Both the position numbers and the translations under genes were made by a program. The notes below the pieces were generated by a model. The model did not search any database. It saw nothing but the letters and a program-made list of their open reading frames with translations, and was not told where the DNA came from. Below are positions 15,601-22,857 of a stretch of DNA of 29,947 bases, in pieces (within the stretch, counting starts at the first letter, position 1; each line of letters begins with the position of its first letter). Origin of the DNA: Pseudomonadota bacterium (GTDB lineage Bacteria > Pseudomonadota > Alphaproteobacteria > Rhizobiales > Xanthobacteraceae); contig JAEYRD010000088.1 in the NCBI GenBank assembly GCA_023435725.1, positions 1-29,947 on the forward strand, written 5' to 3'.

Positions 15601-16052
15601 GGAACCGGCGCACTCATTATTTGGGCCATCTCGCGTCTGCCCATGCGAGCCTCGGTCAGCCGCAGGTTGGCCTCGCCTTGTTGGACGAAGCCATTCAACA
15701 GGTCGAAGCAACAAGCGAACGGTTTTTCGAAGCAGAACTGTATCGTTTGCGGGGGAAGATTCGCCTGAGTTTGGGCGAGAAGGACGATGCGGAAGCTGAA
15801 CTGCAGCTTGCATTGACGATTGCACGGCAGCAACAGGCCCGTTGGTGGGAATTGCGCGCCGCCACCAGCCTTGCGAGGCATTGGCATGACGAAGGCAGAT
15901 ATACTGAAGCCATTTCCGTTCTGGAGCCGGTTTACGTCGGATTCGTCGAGGGTTTCGACACGCCTGATTTGAAAGAGGCCAAACTCCTCTTGGACCAGCT
16001 TAACACCAGGTCGCGTACGCAAATCCGATCGGCCGGCGGCACCGGATACTAA
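12675..16052 (+). CDS. SAM-domain / class III nucleotide cyclase / AAA-type ATPase / helical-repeat signalling protein
   Basis: An 1125-aa multidomain protein. Residues 1-60 form a SAM domain (ADWLAELGLGQYAQRFAENG). The class III adenylate/guanylate cyclase domain covers about 76-250, with metal-binding Asp 84 (LICDLVGSTA) and Asp 128 (DFRGDGILAYFG), and Asn 202 and Arg 206 (PNLAARLQ) in the transition-state positions. The ATPase has Walker A GEPGIGKS (302-309) and Walker B VLLLIEDAQWAD (Asp 433). The remainder is alpha-helical, likely TPR-like repeats. All core catalytic residues seem intact, so cAMP synthesis is plausible, gated by ATP binding and ligand or partner binding to the repeats. 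No membrane segment is visible. The start at ATG 12675 has a weak GGGCAG upstream. It is a lone gene. Confidence 0.9.
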   Translation: MQQIADWLAELGLGQYAQRFAENGIDVSVLPELTDEDLDRLGVLLGHRRKMLRVIPEINRAELIAERARRHDAERRHLTVLICDLVGSTALTARLDPEDMGAVIDAYHAACARITVSYDGFLADFRGDGILAYFGYPRAHEDDAERTVRAGLDIIAAVARLETRAREPLSVRIGIATGIVVVGNLGGEGKLREHAVVGDAPNLAARLQTLVEPNTVVVAESTRRLLGDRFCLRDLGQHELKGIGEPVRAWAVEGPSAPDSRFEAVRPSGLAELIGREAEMAFLLERQRLAWKGEGQIILISGEPGIGKSRLAAALADRLARQAHTRFRYQCSPYHANSALRPIIDQLERAAGFKTEDAPGLRLDKLEALLAPGTMQVQAVAPLLAALLSIPFGDRYPQLEFSPAQQRRRTLAALLDQFEIHARRQPVLLLIEDAQWADDTSLELLDLIVERARQLPILALVTSRSEFEPPWAGLANVGTLVLDRLNRENVERIVTQVANGRALPTEVLKQIVAKTDGNPLFVEELTKAVLEADILVEHPEGYRLDTPLPPLAIPETLQDSLMARLDRLHSVKQIAQVGATIGREFSYSLIRAVIPRDETVLKHALAELEQAELVYRHGEPPEAVYSFKHALVRDAAYESLLKRRRQQLHGQIARTLEDKFSDVVTSEPEILAYHFTEAGFIDLATTYWLKAGQRALSCSANGEAVKHLRRGLELTRQSAQSPERVRKELDFYLALGPAVAATEGDAAHETSRVFSRARELLGDTGTLKEQMTILWGTYLAHSMRAEHTAALEVAQQCLALALEHDHPGVSALANRFTGQTLHYMGAFVDARVHLERTLALCATNPDAIATYRRFGVDDQVNTLSMLASILLLLGCPEQSTAAAEQAEKRARAIGRTFTTALAFTNMAILGTMGGDPQRALARADEAISLGVDNEFAALVRRARFLRGSLLAQAGDLQLGIELMRSALAAAELNSEWNRRTHYLGHLASAHASLGQPQVGLALLDEAIQQVEATSERFFEAELYRLRGKIRLSLGEKDDAEAELQLALTIARQQQARWWELRAATSLARHWHDEGRYTEAISVLEPVYVGFVEGFDTPDLKEAKLLLDQLNTRSRTQIRSAGGTGY

Positions 16053-16118
16053 CCTTGAGTTCTTCCGGTCCAGGGCTATCACATGTGAAAAAAACGTGTC
16101 AGGAGGCTCGCCCGCGGC

Positions 16119-16232
16119 CATCCTTCGAGACGCCCGCCTGCGGCGGGCCCTCAGGATGAGGTCACGTTTCGCGGCGAGGTATCAAACCTCATGGTGAGGA
16201 GCCCGCCGAGGCGGGCGTCTCGACCATGCAGG
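16119..16232. repeat. Intergenic inverted-repeat element
   Basis: CGAGACGCCCGCC (16126-16138) is the exact complement of GGCGGGCGTCTCG (16210-16222). Inside lie CCTCAGGATGAGG and ACCTCATGGTGAGGAG, themselves partly complementary. The ATCCTTCGAGACG...CCTCAGGATGAGG pattern is one I associate with multicopy bradyrhizobial intergenic DNA. It separates the convergent cyclase and CoA-transferase genes. Confidence 0.75.
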
Positions 16233-16304
16233 CCGAGCACGTTCGGCAGCCTCTCAACCGTCACGCGATAGCCCTGCCTTGTAAGGGGAGAGGGCAAAAA
16301 CGCG

Positions 16305-17534
16305 TTAGATGATACCCTGCTTCTTCAGCGTCTCGATCTTGTCGGCATCATAGCCGAGCTTGGCGCCGAGAACCTCCTGGGTGTGCTCGCCCAACAACGG
16401 CGGCGCGCGGTAGGTCTTGATCGGGGTTTCCGAGAAGGTCAGTGCGTTGCGGATCAGCGACAGCTCCGGCTCGAACTTGTGCTCGGTCTTCACCCGCATG
16501 CCGCGCGACTGGACGTGCGGATCGCTGAACACCTGCTCGAAATTGTTGATCGGACCCGACGGCACGCCGGCCTCCTCCAGCTTTTCCAGCCAGTAGGCCA
16601 CCGGCTTCTTCAGGAACAGGCCTGCGAAGATCGCCATGATCTCCTTGCCGTGCACGACGCGGTCGTTGTTCTTGATGAAGCGCTTGTCATTGGCAAGCTC
16701 GGGCTCGCCGAGCACCGCGCAGGTGCGCTGGAACTGGCCGTCATTGCCGACCACCAGCATCAGCTCGCCATCGGTGCAGCGGAACACGCCGGCCGGCATG
16801 CCGCCATTGCCCCAGGTGCCGCGGCGCGGCGGTGTCTTGCCGTTGACGAGGTAGATCTGGAGCCAGTGGCTGAGCGAGGCAATCACGGTGTCGAACAGGC
16901 AGACGTCGAGATGCTGTCCTACGCCACCATTGGCGTCGCGATTGTAGAGTGCCGAGAGAATCCCGATCGAGGTATTCATGCCGGTCATGTAGTCGACGAT
17001 CGAGGGCCCGACCTTCATCGGGCCCTCGCCCGGCTCGCCGTCCATATGGCCGGTGACGCTCATCAGGCCGCCCATCGCCTGCAGGATGGCATCATAGCCG
17101 GCGCGCGGCGCGTACGGTCCGGTCTGGCCGAAGCCGGTCACCGAGCAATAGATGATGCGGGGGTTGATCGCCTTGATCGTCTCGTAATCGAGGCCGTAGC
17201 GCTTGAGGTCGCCGACCTTGTAGTTCTCCATGAAGACATCGACGTCCTTGGCGAGTTCACGGATGATCGCCTGCCCCTCGGGCTTGGCGATGTTGACGGT
17301 GACCGACTTCTTGTTGCGGTTGGCGCAGAGATAGAACGAGTTGTTGTTGTTCGCTTTGCCCTCGGGGTCGGTCAAGTAAGGCGGGCCGAAGGCGCGCGCG
17401 TCGTCGCCGGTGCCCGGCCGCTCGATCTTGATAACCTCCGCACCTAAGTCGCCCAGCATCTGGGCCGACAGGGGCCCGGCAAGCACGCGGGTGAGGTCAA
17501 GGATCTTGATGCCTGAAAGCGGCAAGGCCGACAT
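16305..17534 (-). CDS. CaiB/BaiF (formyl-CoA type, class III) CoA-transferase
   Basis: A 409-aa class III CoA-transferase, which moves CoA between carboxylic acids through an enzyme aspartyl thioester. I chose ATG 17534 (MSALPLSGIKILDLTRVLAG) with CGGAGGAA about 8 bases upstream. Family marks are DLTRVLAGPLSAQMLGDLGA at the N-terminus, AEVIKIERPGTGDDAR, NRNKKSVTV, and the catalytic Asp in PSIVDYMTG (residue 181). The C-terminal region holds AGVPSGPINNFEQVFSDPHV, typical of the second domain. Substrates in this family include oxalate, carnitine, succinate and bile acids and cannot be told apart here. The MFS gene upstream on the same strand ends 173 bp before, so joint transcription is possible but not shown. 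Confidence 0.88.
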   Translation of the reverse strand: MSALPLSGIKILDLTRVLAGPLSAQMLGDLGAEVIKIERPGTGDDARAFGPPYLTDPEGKANNNNSFYLCANRNKKSVTVNIAKPEGQAIIRELAKDVDVFMENYKVGDLKRYGLDYETIKAINPRIIYCSVTGFGQTGPYAPRAGYDAILQAMGGLMSVTGHMDGEPGEGPMKVGPSIVDYMTGMNTSIGILSALYNRDANGGVGQHLDVCLFDTVIASLSHWLQIYLVNGKTPPRRGTWGNGGMPAGVFRCTDGELMLVVGNDGQFQRTCAVLGEPELANDKRFIKNNDRVVHGKEIMAIFAGLFLKKPVAYWLEKLEEAGVPSGPINNFEQVFSDPHVQSRGMRVKTEHKFEPELSLIRNALTFSETPIKTYRAPPLLGEHTQEVLGAKLGYDADKIETLKKQGII

Positions 17535-17707
17535 GTCGATTTCCTCCGGGAACTGGATATTGGCGCAGCGGCTCGAAGCGGACCGCGCTTCCTGCGGATA
17601 CACTATTTTCGCCTACTGAGCACTGCACTCCGGGAATACGGCCATCCGCTGCCGGGCAACTGCGGCCCCCGGCCGCGAATTTCCGCGCCGTGAATATTAC
17701 CATCGGC

Positions 17708-18913
17708 TCAGGTCGCGGCCGCCGCGGCGATTTGCGGACGCCGGCGGCCGAGCAGGACCAGGATCAGCAACGTTGCGCAGGAGAAAACCAAGGTGAGACC
17801 GAGCGCACCGCGGCTGCCGAACTGCGTGAGCAAACCGACAAGGAGCGGCGGTGAGATCGCGGACGCCAGATTGAGCGGCAGCGCGATCATCGACATCGCC
17901 TTGGCGAACTCGGCCTGGTCGTAGAACACGAGCGGGATCGTCGCCCGCGCCACCGCCATCGCACCGCTGCCGGCGCCATAAAGCAGGATGAAGGCCGCGA
18001 CCGCCCAGGTCGCGCCCTCGCTCACCATCATCAGCAGCATGGCCACGGGCAATGCGGTGCCCGCGACGAGCCCGGTCGTGATCCCGTCCCATCGCCCGCC
18101 ACCGAGGAAATCCAGGCCGCGGGCGCTGACCTGGATCACGCCCAGCATGGAGCCGAAGGCAAGGGCCTGCGCCGGCGCGAGCCCCTCCGCCCTCAACAAC
18201 TCGATCAGAATGGCGCTGACGCCGAAATTGACGAAGGCATTCATCGTGATCGCGGCAACGACAAGGCTGAAGGTGCTCTTCGGGATCGCCGGCGGCGGCG
18301 CAGCCTTGACCGGCTCGCGACCATCATCCGTCGCAATCCTCCGGCGCGGCGCGAGAAACGCATAGAGCGGAAGGTTGATGACGAGCATCGTGGCTGCATA
18401 GACGAGGCACGTCCCGCGCCAGCCGAGCAGACCGCTCAGGAACGACGTGGTCGGCCAGAAGATGCTGCTGGAGAGGCCCGTCACCAGCATGAGCGCGCCG
18501 ATGGCGTTCTTGGCCCCCCGCCCGGCGACCTCGTTCAACATGATATAGGCGCCGGTCGAGAGCGTGGCGCTGCCGGCCATGCCGAGGACGACCCAGGCAG
18601 CGAAATAGAGCAACGGCTCGCGGGCAAAGGACAGCAGAACGTAACCGGGGATGGCGACGACCGTGCCCGCCATCATGACGTTTCGCGCGCCGTGCCGCGC
18701 AAAGGATTTGGCGAGCCAGGGCGCGCACAGCCCCATCGAGACATAGAGCACCGAGGTCCCGGCGAACACCACCGGCAGGCCCATGCCGAGATCGGCTGCG
18801 AGATCGCGCCCGACGATGGCGGGAAGACCGATCGTGCCCCACCCGACCAGCTGGGTGACCGCGAGGACCAGCAGGACGCCGATCAGCCCGCTGTCAGATT
18901 TCAGAAACCGCAT
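17708..18913 (-). CDS. MFS transporter (12 predicted membrane segments)
   Basis: A 401-aa inner-membrane protein. Hydrophobic segments are spaced as in a 6+6 major-facilitator carrier, with a charged cytoplasmic loop in the middle (RRRIATDDGREPVKAAPPPA). The first segment reads SGLIGVLLVLAVTQLVGWGT and the last ends LLILVLLGRRRPQ. A loop after the second segment (APWLAKSFARHGARN) fits the position of the MFS signature between segments 2 and 3. The substrate is unknown. The QLVGWGTIGLPAIVG start recalls MFS carriers that often lie beside CoA-ester metabolism genes, such as the CoA-transferase downstream, but that link is only contextual. Confidence 0.85.
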   Translation of the reverse strand: MRFLKSDSGLIGVLLVLAVTQLVGWGTIGLPAIVGRDLAADLGMGLPVVFAGTSVLYVSMGLCAPWLAKSFARHGARNVMMAGTVVAIPGYVLLSFAREPLLYFAAWVVLGMAGSATLSTGAYIMLNEVAGRGAKNAIGALMLVTGLSSSIFWPTTSFLSGLLGWRGTCLVYAATMLVINLPLYAFLAPRRRIATDDGREPVKAAPPPAIPKSTFSLVVAAITMNAFVNFGVSAILIELLRAEGLAPAQALAFGSMLGVIQVSARGLDFLGGGRWDGITTGLVAGTALPVAMLLMMVSEGATWAVAAFILLYGAGSGAMAVARATIPLVFYDQAEFAKAMSMIALPLNLASAISPPLLVGLLTQFGSRGALGLTLVFSCATLLILVLLGRRRPQIAAAAAT

Positions 18914-19073
18914 TCCAACCGCCGCCTGCCCGGCAGGCGTGGATCACGCCTGTGCGATCAGTCTTAGCTGGAGATGCGGCAATCCGGAATGTTGGTTCCG
19001 AATGGCACCGCGGCGTCAGCCGCAGAGCGGCGCTGCCAAGTCAGCAGCAGGCGGCAGCGGTCGGTACTCGACC

Positions 19074-19277
19074 CTAACTGCCGAGCGCACTCTCGCGCGC
19101 TTCGCGGCCGGGCACGCAGACATGGACCTCATGGCCCTGACGGAGTGCCAGCGAGGCGGCGGCAACCGCCGATTCGAACGCCGATTCCTTGGTGGCGTAT
19201 TTGCCATTGATGTTGCCATCGTGCAGCACGCCCCATTCGTCCTGAACCGGCACGATCGCGTATTGAGCAAGGCCCAT
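19074..19277 (-). CDS. Small protein, DUF2188-like
   Basis: A 67-aa protein, MGLAQYAIVPVQDEWGVLHD onward, with GAGGAG about 6 bases upstream of ATG 19277. The layout Tyr-x-Ile-Val-Pro ... Trp-x-Val ... Tyr-Ala-Thr-Lys-Glu-Ser-Ala ... helix ... His-Glu-Val-His-Val-Cys resembles the small DUF2188 family, a beta-beta-alpha-beta protein of unknown role. No signal peptide. It lies 27 bases downstream of another very small frame (19305-19431) that also has a WRV-type strand, so the two may be a pair. Confidence 0.65.
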   Translation of the reverse strand: MGLAQYAIVPVQDEWGVLHDGNINGKYATKESAFESAVAAASLALRQGHEVHVCVPGREARESALGS

Positions 19278-19304
19278 TGTCCAACTCCTCGAGCTCTTAG
19301 AGGT

Positions 19305-19431
19305 CTATCGCTGCGCGACCTGCGTGCGGGCGGTCACCCGCCATACGGTATTGCCGTCGTCGGCGACCAGCACAGCGCCGGTCTTGTCGCGCACGCGCAC
19401 AGCTTCTTGCACGATTGGCCTCGTCTGACAT
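19305..19431 (-). pseudogene. Tiny gene, apparently broken by a one-base frameshift
   Basis: ATG 19431 has AGGA just upstream and starts MSDEA, but then continues into Arg/Cys-rich nonsense. The next frame, from about 19415, reads IVQEAVRVRDKTGAVLVADD followed by GNTVWRVTARTQVAQR and a TAG stop at 19305, which looks like a real beta-rich small protein. Deleting a single A in the GCCAATCG stretch (about 19411-19418) would join the two into a sensible 41-residue product. Alternatively the gene starts at GTG 19412 and is intact but only 35 residues long. Confidence 0.4.
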
Positions 19432-19878
19432 TTCGTCCTGCCGGCCGGGCAACTCGTGCTTGAAGTGATGGTTCCTATGGAACAACGGGCGTCCGGTGGC
19501 GCAACGGCCGCCGCCCGCGCGTTTCGCGCCTTGCGCCGCCAGCACCACGAGCCAGCCGGGACACGCATTCGGGCGGGGACAAATATCGCAACTTATGTGA
19601 ATGAATGATACCAACAGTCGACCGAACCACGGGTTTCAGCAACTTCCGGCGCACTCAGTCACATCGATTGTTGCAAATGTGTATTATTTCTTCGTTAGAG
19701 GTAACGCGAAAAGCGTGAAGGCCCCGGTCTGACCGCGCGGTTGGGGCGCGCCTGAGCGGAGGCCACGCCGTTTTCCCAAGGCTGCCGGTCCGACCAGTTC
19801 ACGCCCTCGCCGTTCGCGCGGCGGGAAGGATTGAGTCACATGTGCCGGCCAAGCCAGGCGCCGAGGATATGATCGACG
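19432..19878. other. 447-bp stretch upstream of the autokinase gene
   Basis: I see no convincing gene. The part from about 19565 to 19710 is clearly richer in A and T than its surroundings and probably carries the promoter of the plus-strand autokinase gene. TTGCAA (19671-19676) followed 18 bases later by TTAGAG (19695-19700) is a weak candidate. No operator is recognisable. Confidence 0.35.
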
Positions 19879-22206
19879 ATGGACATGCTGGTGCGCAGAA
19901 CAGGTGTCGACCATGGCGCCGGGCGGGACGAGGCATCGGGCTCGATGTCGGCGCTGATCGACCAGGTGACCGGCGTCGTCCGGCGGCAGTTCCGGGTCTT
20001 CCTCATCGTTCCGGCTGTGGCGCTCGCGATCGGCGTGCTCTATCTCCTCGTCACCCCCGCGCAATACACGGCCACCACCACGCTGCTGATCGACAGCACG
20101 ACGCTGCGGGTGTTCCAGAACCAGCTCCAGCCACAGGGCGGCGACGTGCCGCTCGACACGCTTCAGGTCGGATCGCAGGTCGAGATCCTGGCCTCGCGCA
20201 AGCTGGCCCTCGCCGTCGTGAGGGATCTCCACCTTGCCGATGATCCGGAGTTCAGCGGAACGAGCGGCTGGAATCCGTTCGCGTCCCTCGCCGCTGGCGG
20301 TCCGGAAGATCGCGAGCAGCACGCATTGGACGAATTCCTCGCCCATCGCGGCATCTCGCGCGCCGAGAAGACCTACGCGCTCAACATCTCCTATACGTCC
20401 AGGACCCCCGCGACCGCCGCGAAAGTCGCCAATGCGATCGCGGAGGCCTATATCGACGACCAGCTCGGCGCCAAATACCAGACCGTGACACGCGCGAGCG
20501 GCTGGTTGCAGGACCGCATCAACGAGCTGAAGTCCAAGGCGACGGCGGCCGACCGCGCGGTGCTCGAGTTCAAGGAAAGGAACAACATCGTCGATCTCGG
20601 AGGCGCCGGCACGACGGCGGCCGGCGCCGGCACGTTCAGCCGGCTGATCGGCGAGCAGCAGCTCTACGAGCTGAACAGCCAGCTCGCGACCGCGCGCGGC
20701 GCGACCAGCGAGGCCAAGGCGCGCCTCGACCGCATCGAGCAGGTCCGCAAGATGGACGTCAGCGAGGGGGCGGTTGCGGACACGCTGAAGAACGACGTCA
20801 TCACCCGCCTGCGCAACCAGTATGTCGACCTCTCCGCGCGCGAAGCCAACATTTCCGCCCGGTACGGCGCCGACCATGCTGCGGCGACCAATCTGCGCGA
20901 CCAGATGGAGGAAGTCCGCCGCAACATCCGCGCCGAACTCGGTCGGATCGCCGGCAGCTACAAAAGCGACTACGAGATCGCCAGGACCCGCGAGGAGAAT
21001 CTGGAGCGGTCGCTGGCGGCGCTGGTGTCGGAAGGACAGCTCACAAACCGTGACCGGCTTGGCCTCGCCGAGCTCGAGAGCTCGGCCAAGGTCTATCACA
21101 CGCTGTTCGACAGCTTCCTCCAGCGCTATATGGAGGCGATCCAGCAGCAGTCGTTCCCGATCACCGATGCGCGCATCATCAGTGCCGCAGTTGCGCCGAC
21201 CAAGAAAAGCAAGCCGGTGACGTCGCTGGTGCTCGCCATTTCGCTCACGATGGGATTGATGGCGGGCATCGGCATCGCAGCGCTGCGCGAAGCCGTCGAC
21301 GGCGTATTCCGCACGGCGCGGCAGGCCGAGCAGGAGCTCGGGGCACGCTGTCTGTCCGTGATTCCGCTCGCCTCCGCATCGGCCTCGCCGGTGCTTCCAC
21401 GATCCGGCGCCGCGATGGTGGCCGACCCGGCCGATCTCGCCGCCCTCCCGCCCCCGCAAGGTGCGCTGGAGCATCCGACAGCGGAGGAGCAGCGCTACGC
21501 ATTCAGCGATTCGCTGAAGCGCCGCGCGGTGGACGATCCGATCTCCGTCTTCACCGAAGCTTTCCGCGCCATCAAGGTGAGCGCGTGGCTCCAGTCCAAC
21601 GTCCGGGAGAACAAGGTGATCGGCATCACCTCGACCCTGCCCAGCGAAGGCAAGTCCACCGTCGCCGCCAACCTTGCGGCCCTGATGGCCGACGCTGGCC
21701 GGCGCGTGGTGCTGATCGACGCGGACCTGCGCAACCCTACGCTGGCGCGCTCGCTGACCCCGCGGCCGCAGGCGGGATGGCTCGAGGTCATGAGTGGCAA
21801 ACTCGAGCTCGCGCAGGCTACCGGCCGGGAGCCGAGCACCGGGCTGGCGCTGCTGCCGCTGCTCCTGACCGAGGCCCCCGTCCATTCCGACGAGGTCCTG
21901 GCCTCGCAGGGATTCCGCGATCTCCTGGAGCGGCTTCGCCGGAGCTACGACTACATCATCGTCGACCTGCCGCCGCTCGCCCCCGTCGTCGACGTCCGGG
22001 CCATCGTCCCGACGATCGACTCCTTCGTCTTTGTGGTGGAATGGGGCGCGACCAGCATCAAGACGGTGCGGCGTCATCTGCTCGCGGAGACGGAGCTGCA
22101 CGACCGCCTGCTCGGCGTCGTCCTGAACAAGGCGAATCTGCGTCTGCTCGAGCGGTTCGAGCAGCCGGGCATCTATCAGAATGGATATTACATGAGGGGT
22201 AGCTAA
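19879..22206 (+). CDS. Exopolysaccharide tyrosine autokinase (Wzc/ExoP type)
   Basis: A 775-aa polysaccharide co-polymerase with a cytoplasmic BY-kinase, which sets chain length in Wzy-type polymerisation at the inner membrane. TM1 lies at about 40-58 (FLIVPAVALAIGVLYLLV), followed by a periplasmic Wzz domain with a long coiled coil, and TM2 at about 445-467 (SLVLAISLTMGLMAGIGIAA). The kinase has Walker A STLPSEGKST (about 585-594), Walker A' VVLIDADLR (about 610) and Walker B YIIVDLPPL (about 692). The C-terminus carries a small Tyr cluster, IYQNGYYMRGS, the likely autophosphorylation site, shorter than in Wzc. ATG 19879 has GAGGA upstream; ATG 19945 is an alternative. It converges on the OrfA-like gene. 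Confidence 0.92.
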   Translation: MDMLVRRTGVDHGAGRDEASGSMSALIDQVTGVVRRQFRVFLIVPAVALAIGVLYLLVTPAQYTATTTLLIDSTTLRVFQNQLQPQGGDVPLDTLQVGSQVEILASRKLALAVVRDLHLADDPEFSGTSGWNPFASLAAGGPEDREQHALDEFLAHRGISRAEKTYALNISYTSRTPATAAKVANAIAEAYIDDQLGAKYQTVTRASGWLQDRINELKSKATAADRAVLEFKERNNIVDLGGAGTTAAGAGTFSRLIGEQQLYELNSQLATARGATSEAKARLDRIEQVRKMDVSEGAVADTLKNDVITRLRNQYVDLSAREANISARYGADHAAATNLRDQMEEVRRNIRAELGRIAGSYKSDYEIARTREENLERSLAALVSEGQLTNRDRLGLAELESSAKVYHTLFDSFLQRYMEAIQQQSFPITDARIISAAVAPTKKSKPVTSLVLAISLTMGLMAGIGIAALREAVDGVFRTARQAEQELGARCLSVIPLASASASPVLPRSGAAMVADPADLAALPPPQGALEHPTAEEQRYAFSDSLKRRAVDDPISVFTEAFRAIKVSAWLQSNVRENKVIGITSTLPSEGKSTVAANLAALMADAGRRVVLIDADLRNPTLARSLTPRPQAGWLEVMSGKLELAQATGREPSTGLALLPLLLTEAPVHSDEVLASQGFRDLLERLRRSYDYIIVDLPPLAPVVDVRAIVPTIDSFVFVVEWGATSIKTVRRHLLAETELHDRLLGVVLNKANLRLLERFEQPGIYQNGYYMRGS

Positions 22207-22228
22207 CGCCTGCCGCGACCGGCAGGCG
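22207..22228. terminator. Hairpin between convergent genes
   Basis: CGCCTGCCG (22207-22215) and CGGCAGGCG (22220-22228) form a perfect 9-bp stem with a CGAC loop. It begins on the base after the autokinase stop codon and ends 7 bases before the convergent gene's stop. No T-run follows on either strand, so it may pause or protect rather than terminate efficiently. Confidence 0.5.
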
Positions 22229-22235
22229 GAGGGTG

Positions 22236-22601
22236 TCAGCCGTTGTCGGGCCGACGCATCCGCGAGCCCTGCCGCGCCCGCAATTCCTCTTCGTATTTCA
22301 GTTTTTCCAGCAGCATGTCGGTGACGAGACGGCGCAACTGGGCGTTCTCGAGCTCCAGCCGCTTGATGATCTCCTCCGAGCTCGTATCGGCCGCCGGGCG
22401 CGGCGCGTTCTCCATCGCGCGGCGGCCATGATCCACGGCGGGAGCGGAAGATTTGATCATCTTCTTCCAGCGATGGTAGGTCATGATGCTGACGCCGAGC
22501 GCCTTGGAGATCTCTCGCTGGGTCTTGCCCTTGGCCGCGAGCTCGTTGGCCTGCGCTAGCTTGGCCGAAATCTCGTCGGAGGCATGCCTCTTGCCAACCA
22601 T
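22236..22601 (-). CDS. Orphan IS3 OrfA-like helix-turn-helix protein
   Basis: A 121-aa protein with GGAGGGG just upstream of ATG 22601. The first half holds a helix-turn-helix, TQREISKALGVSIMTYHRWK (about 27-46), as in IS3-family OrfA transposase subunits. The second half has a leucine-zipper-like segment, IIKRLELENAQLRRLVTDML, again typical of OrfA. No OrfB with a DDE domain follows, no inverted repeats flank it, and the frame is intact. It sits between the autokinase and the sugar transferase, on the same strand as the latter. A domesticated transposase-derived DNA-binding protein acting on the polysaccharide genes is a reasonable guess; a lone insertion-sequence relic is the alternative. 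Confidence 0.75.
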   Translation of the reverse strand: MVGKRHASDEISAKLAQANELAAKGKTQREISKALGVSIMTYHRWKKMIKSSAPAVDHGRRAMENAPRPAADTSSEEIIKRLELENAQLRRLVTDMLLEKLKYEEELRARQGSRMRRPDNG

Positions 22602-22857
22602 AGTGGGTCCCCTCCGGCCCGAATTGCGCCAGCCCGGGCCTAGTAAGCGCGAATCGTGAACCTTTTCAATAGGCCCGCCGAGTGTCCTGTACCCATGATT
22701 ATCGGCACCGGCAACTGGCGCCGGGGCCGCGCGTCGCAGTGCGACCGCAAGACGACGGCCCGGCGGCGGCCAAACCGACCACCGGGCAGGCGTAAAAATG
22801 AATCAATGTTAACTATTCTGTACCGTTCCGAGACGCGGAGCGCCGCCACGGTTCACA

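Noticed and set aside
19684..22101. An 805-codon open frame on the minus strand opposite the tyrosine autokinase
   Set aside because: The plus-strand gene has clear domains and motifs. The antisense product is Arg/Asp/Gly/His-rich with no family marks, the usual mirror of a GC-rich gene.
22236..22601. A complete insertion sequence around the OrfA-like gene
   Set aside because: No OrfB, terminal inverted repeats or target duplication could be seen; the flanking genes are intact.
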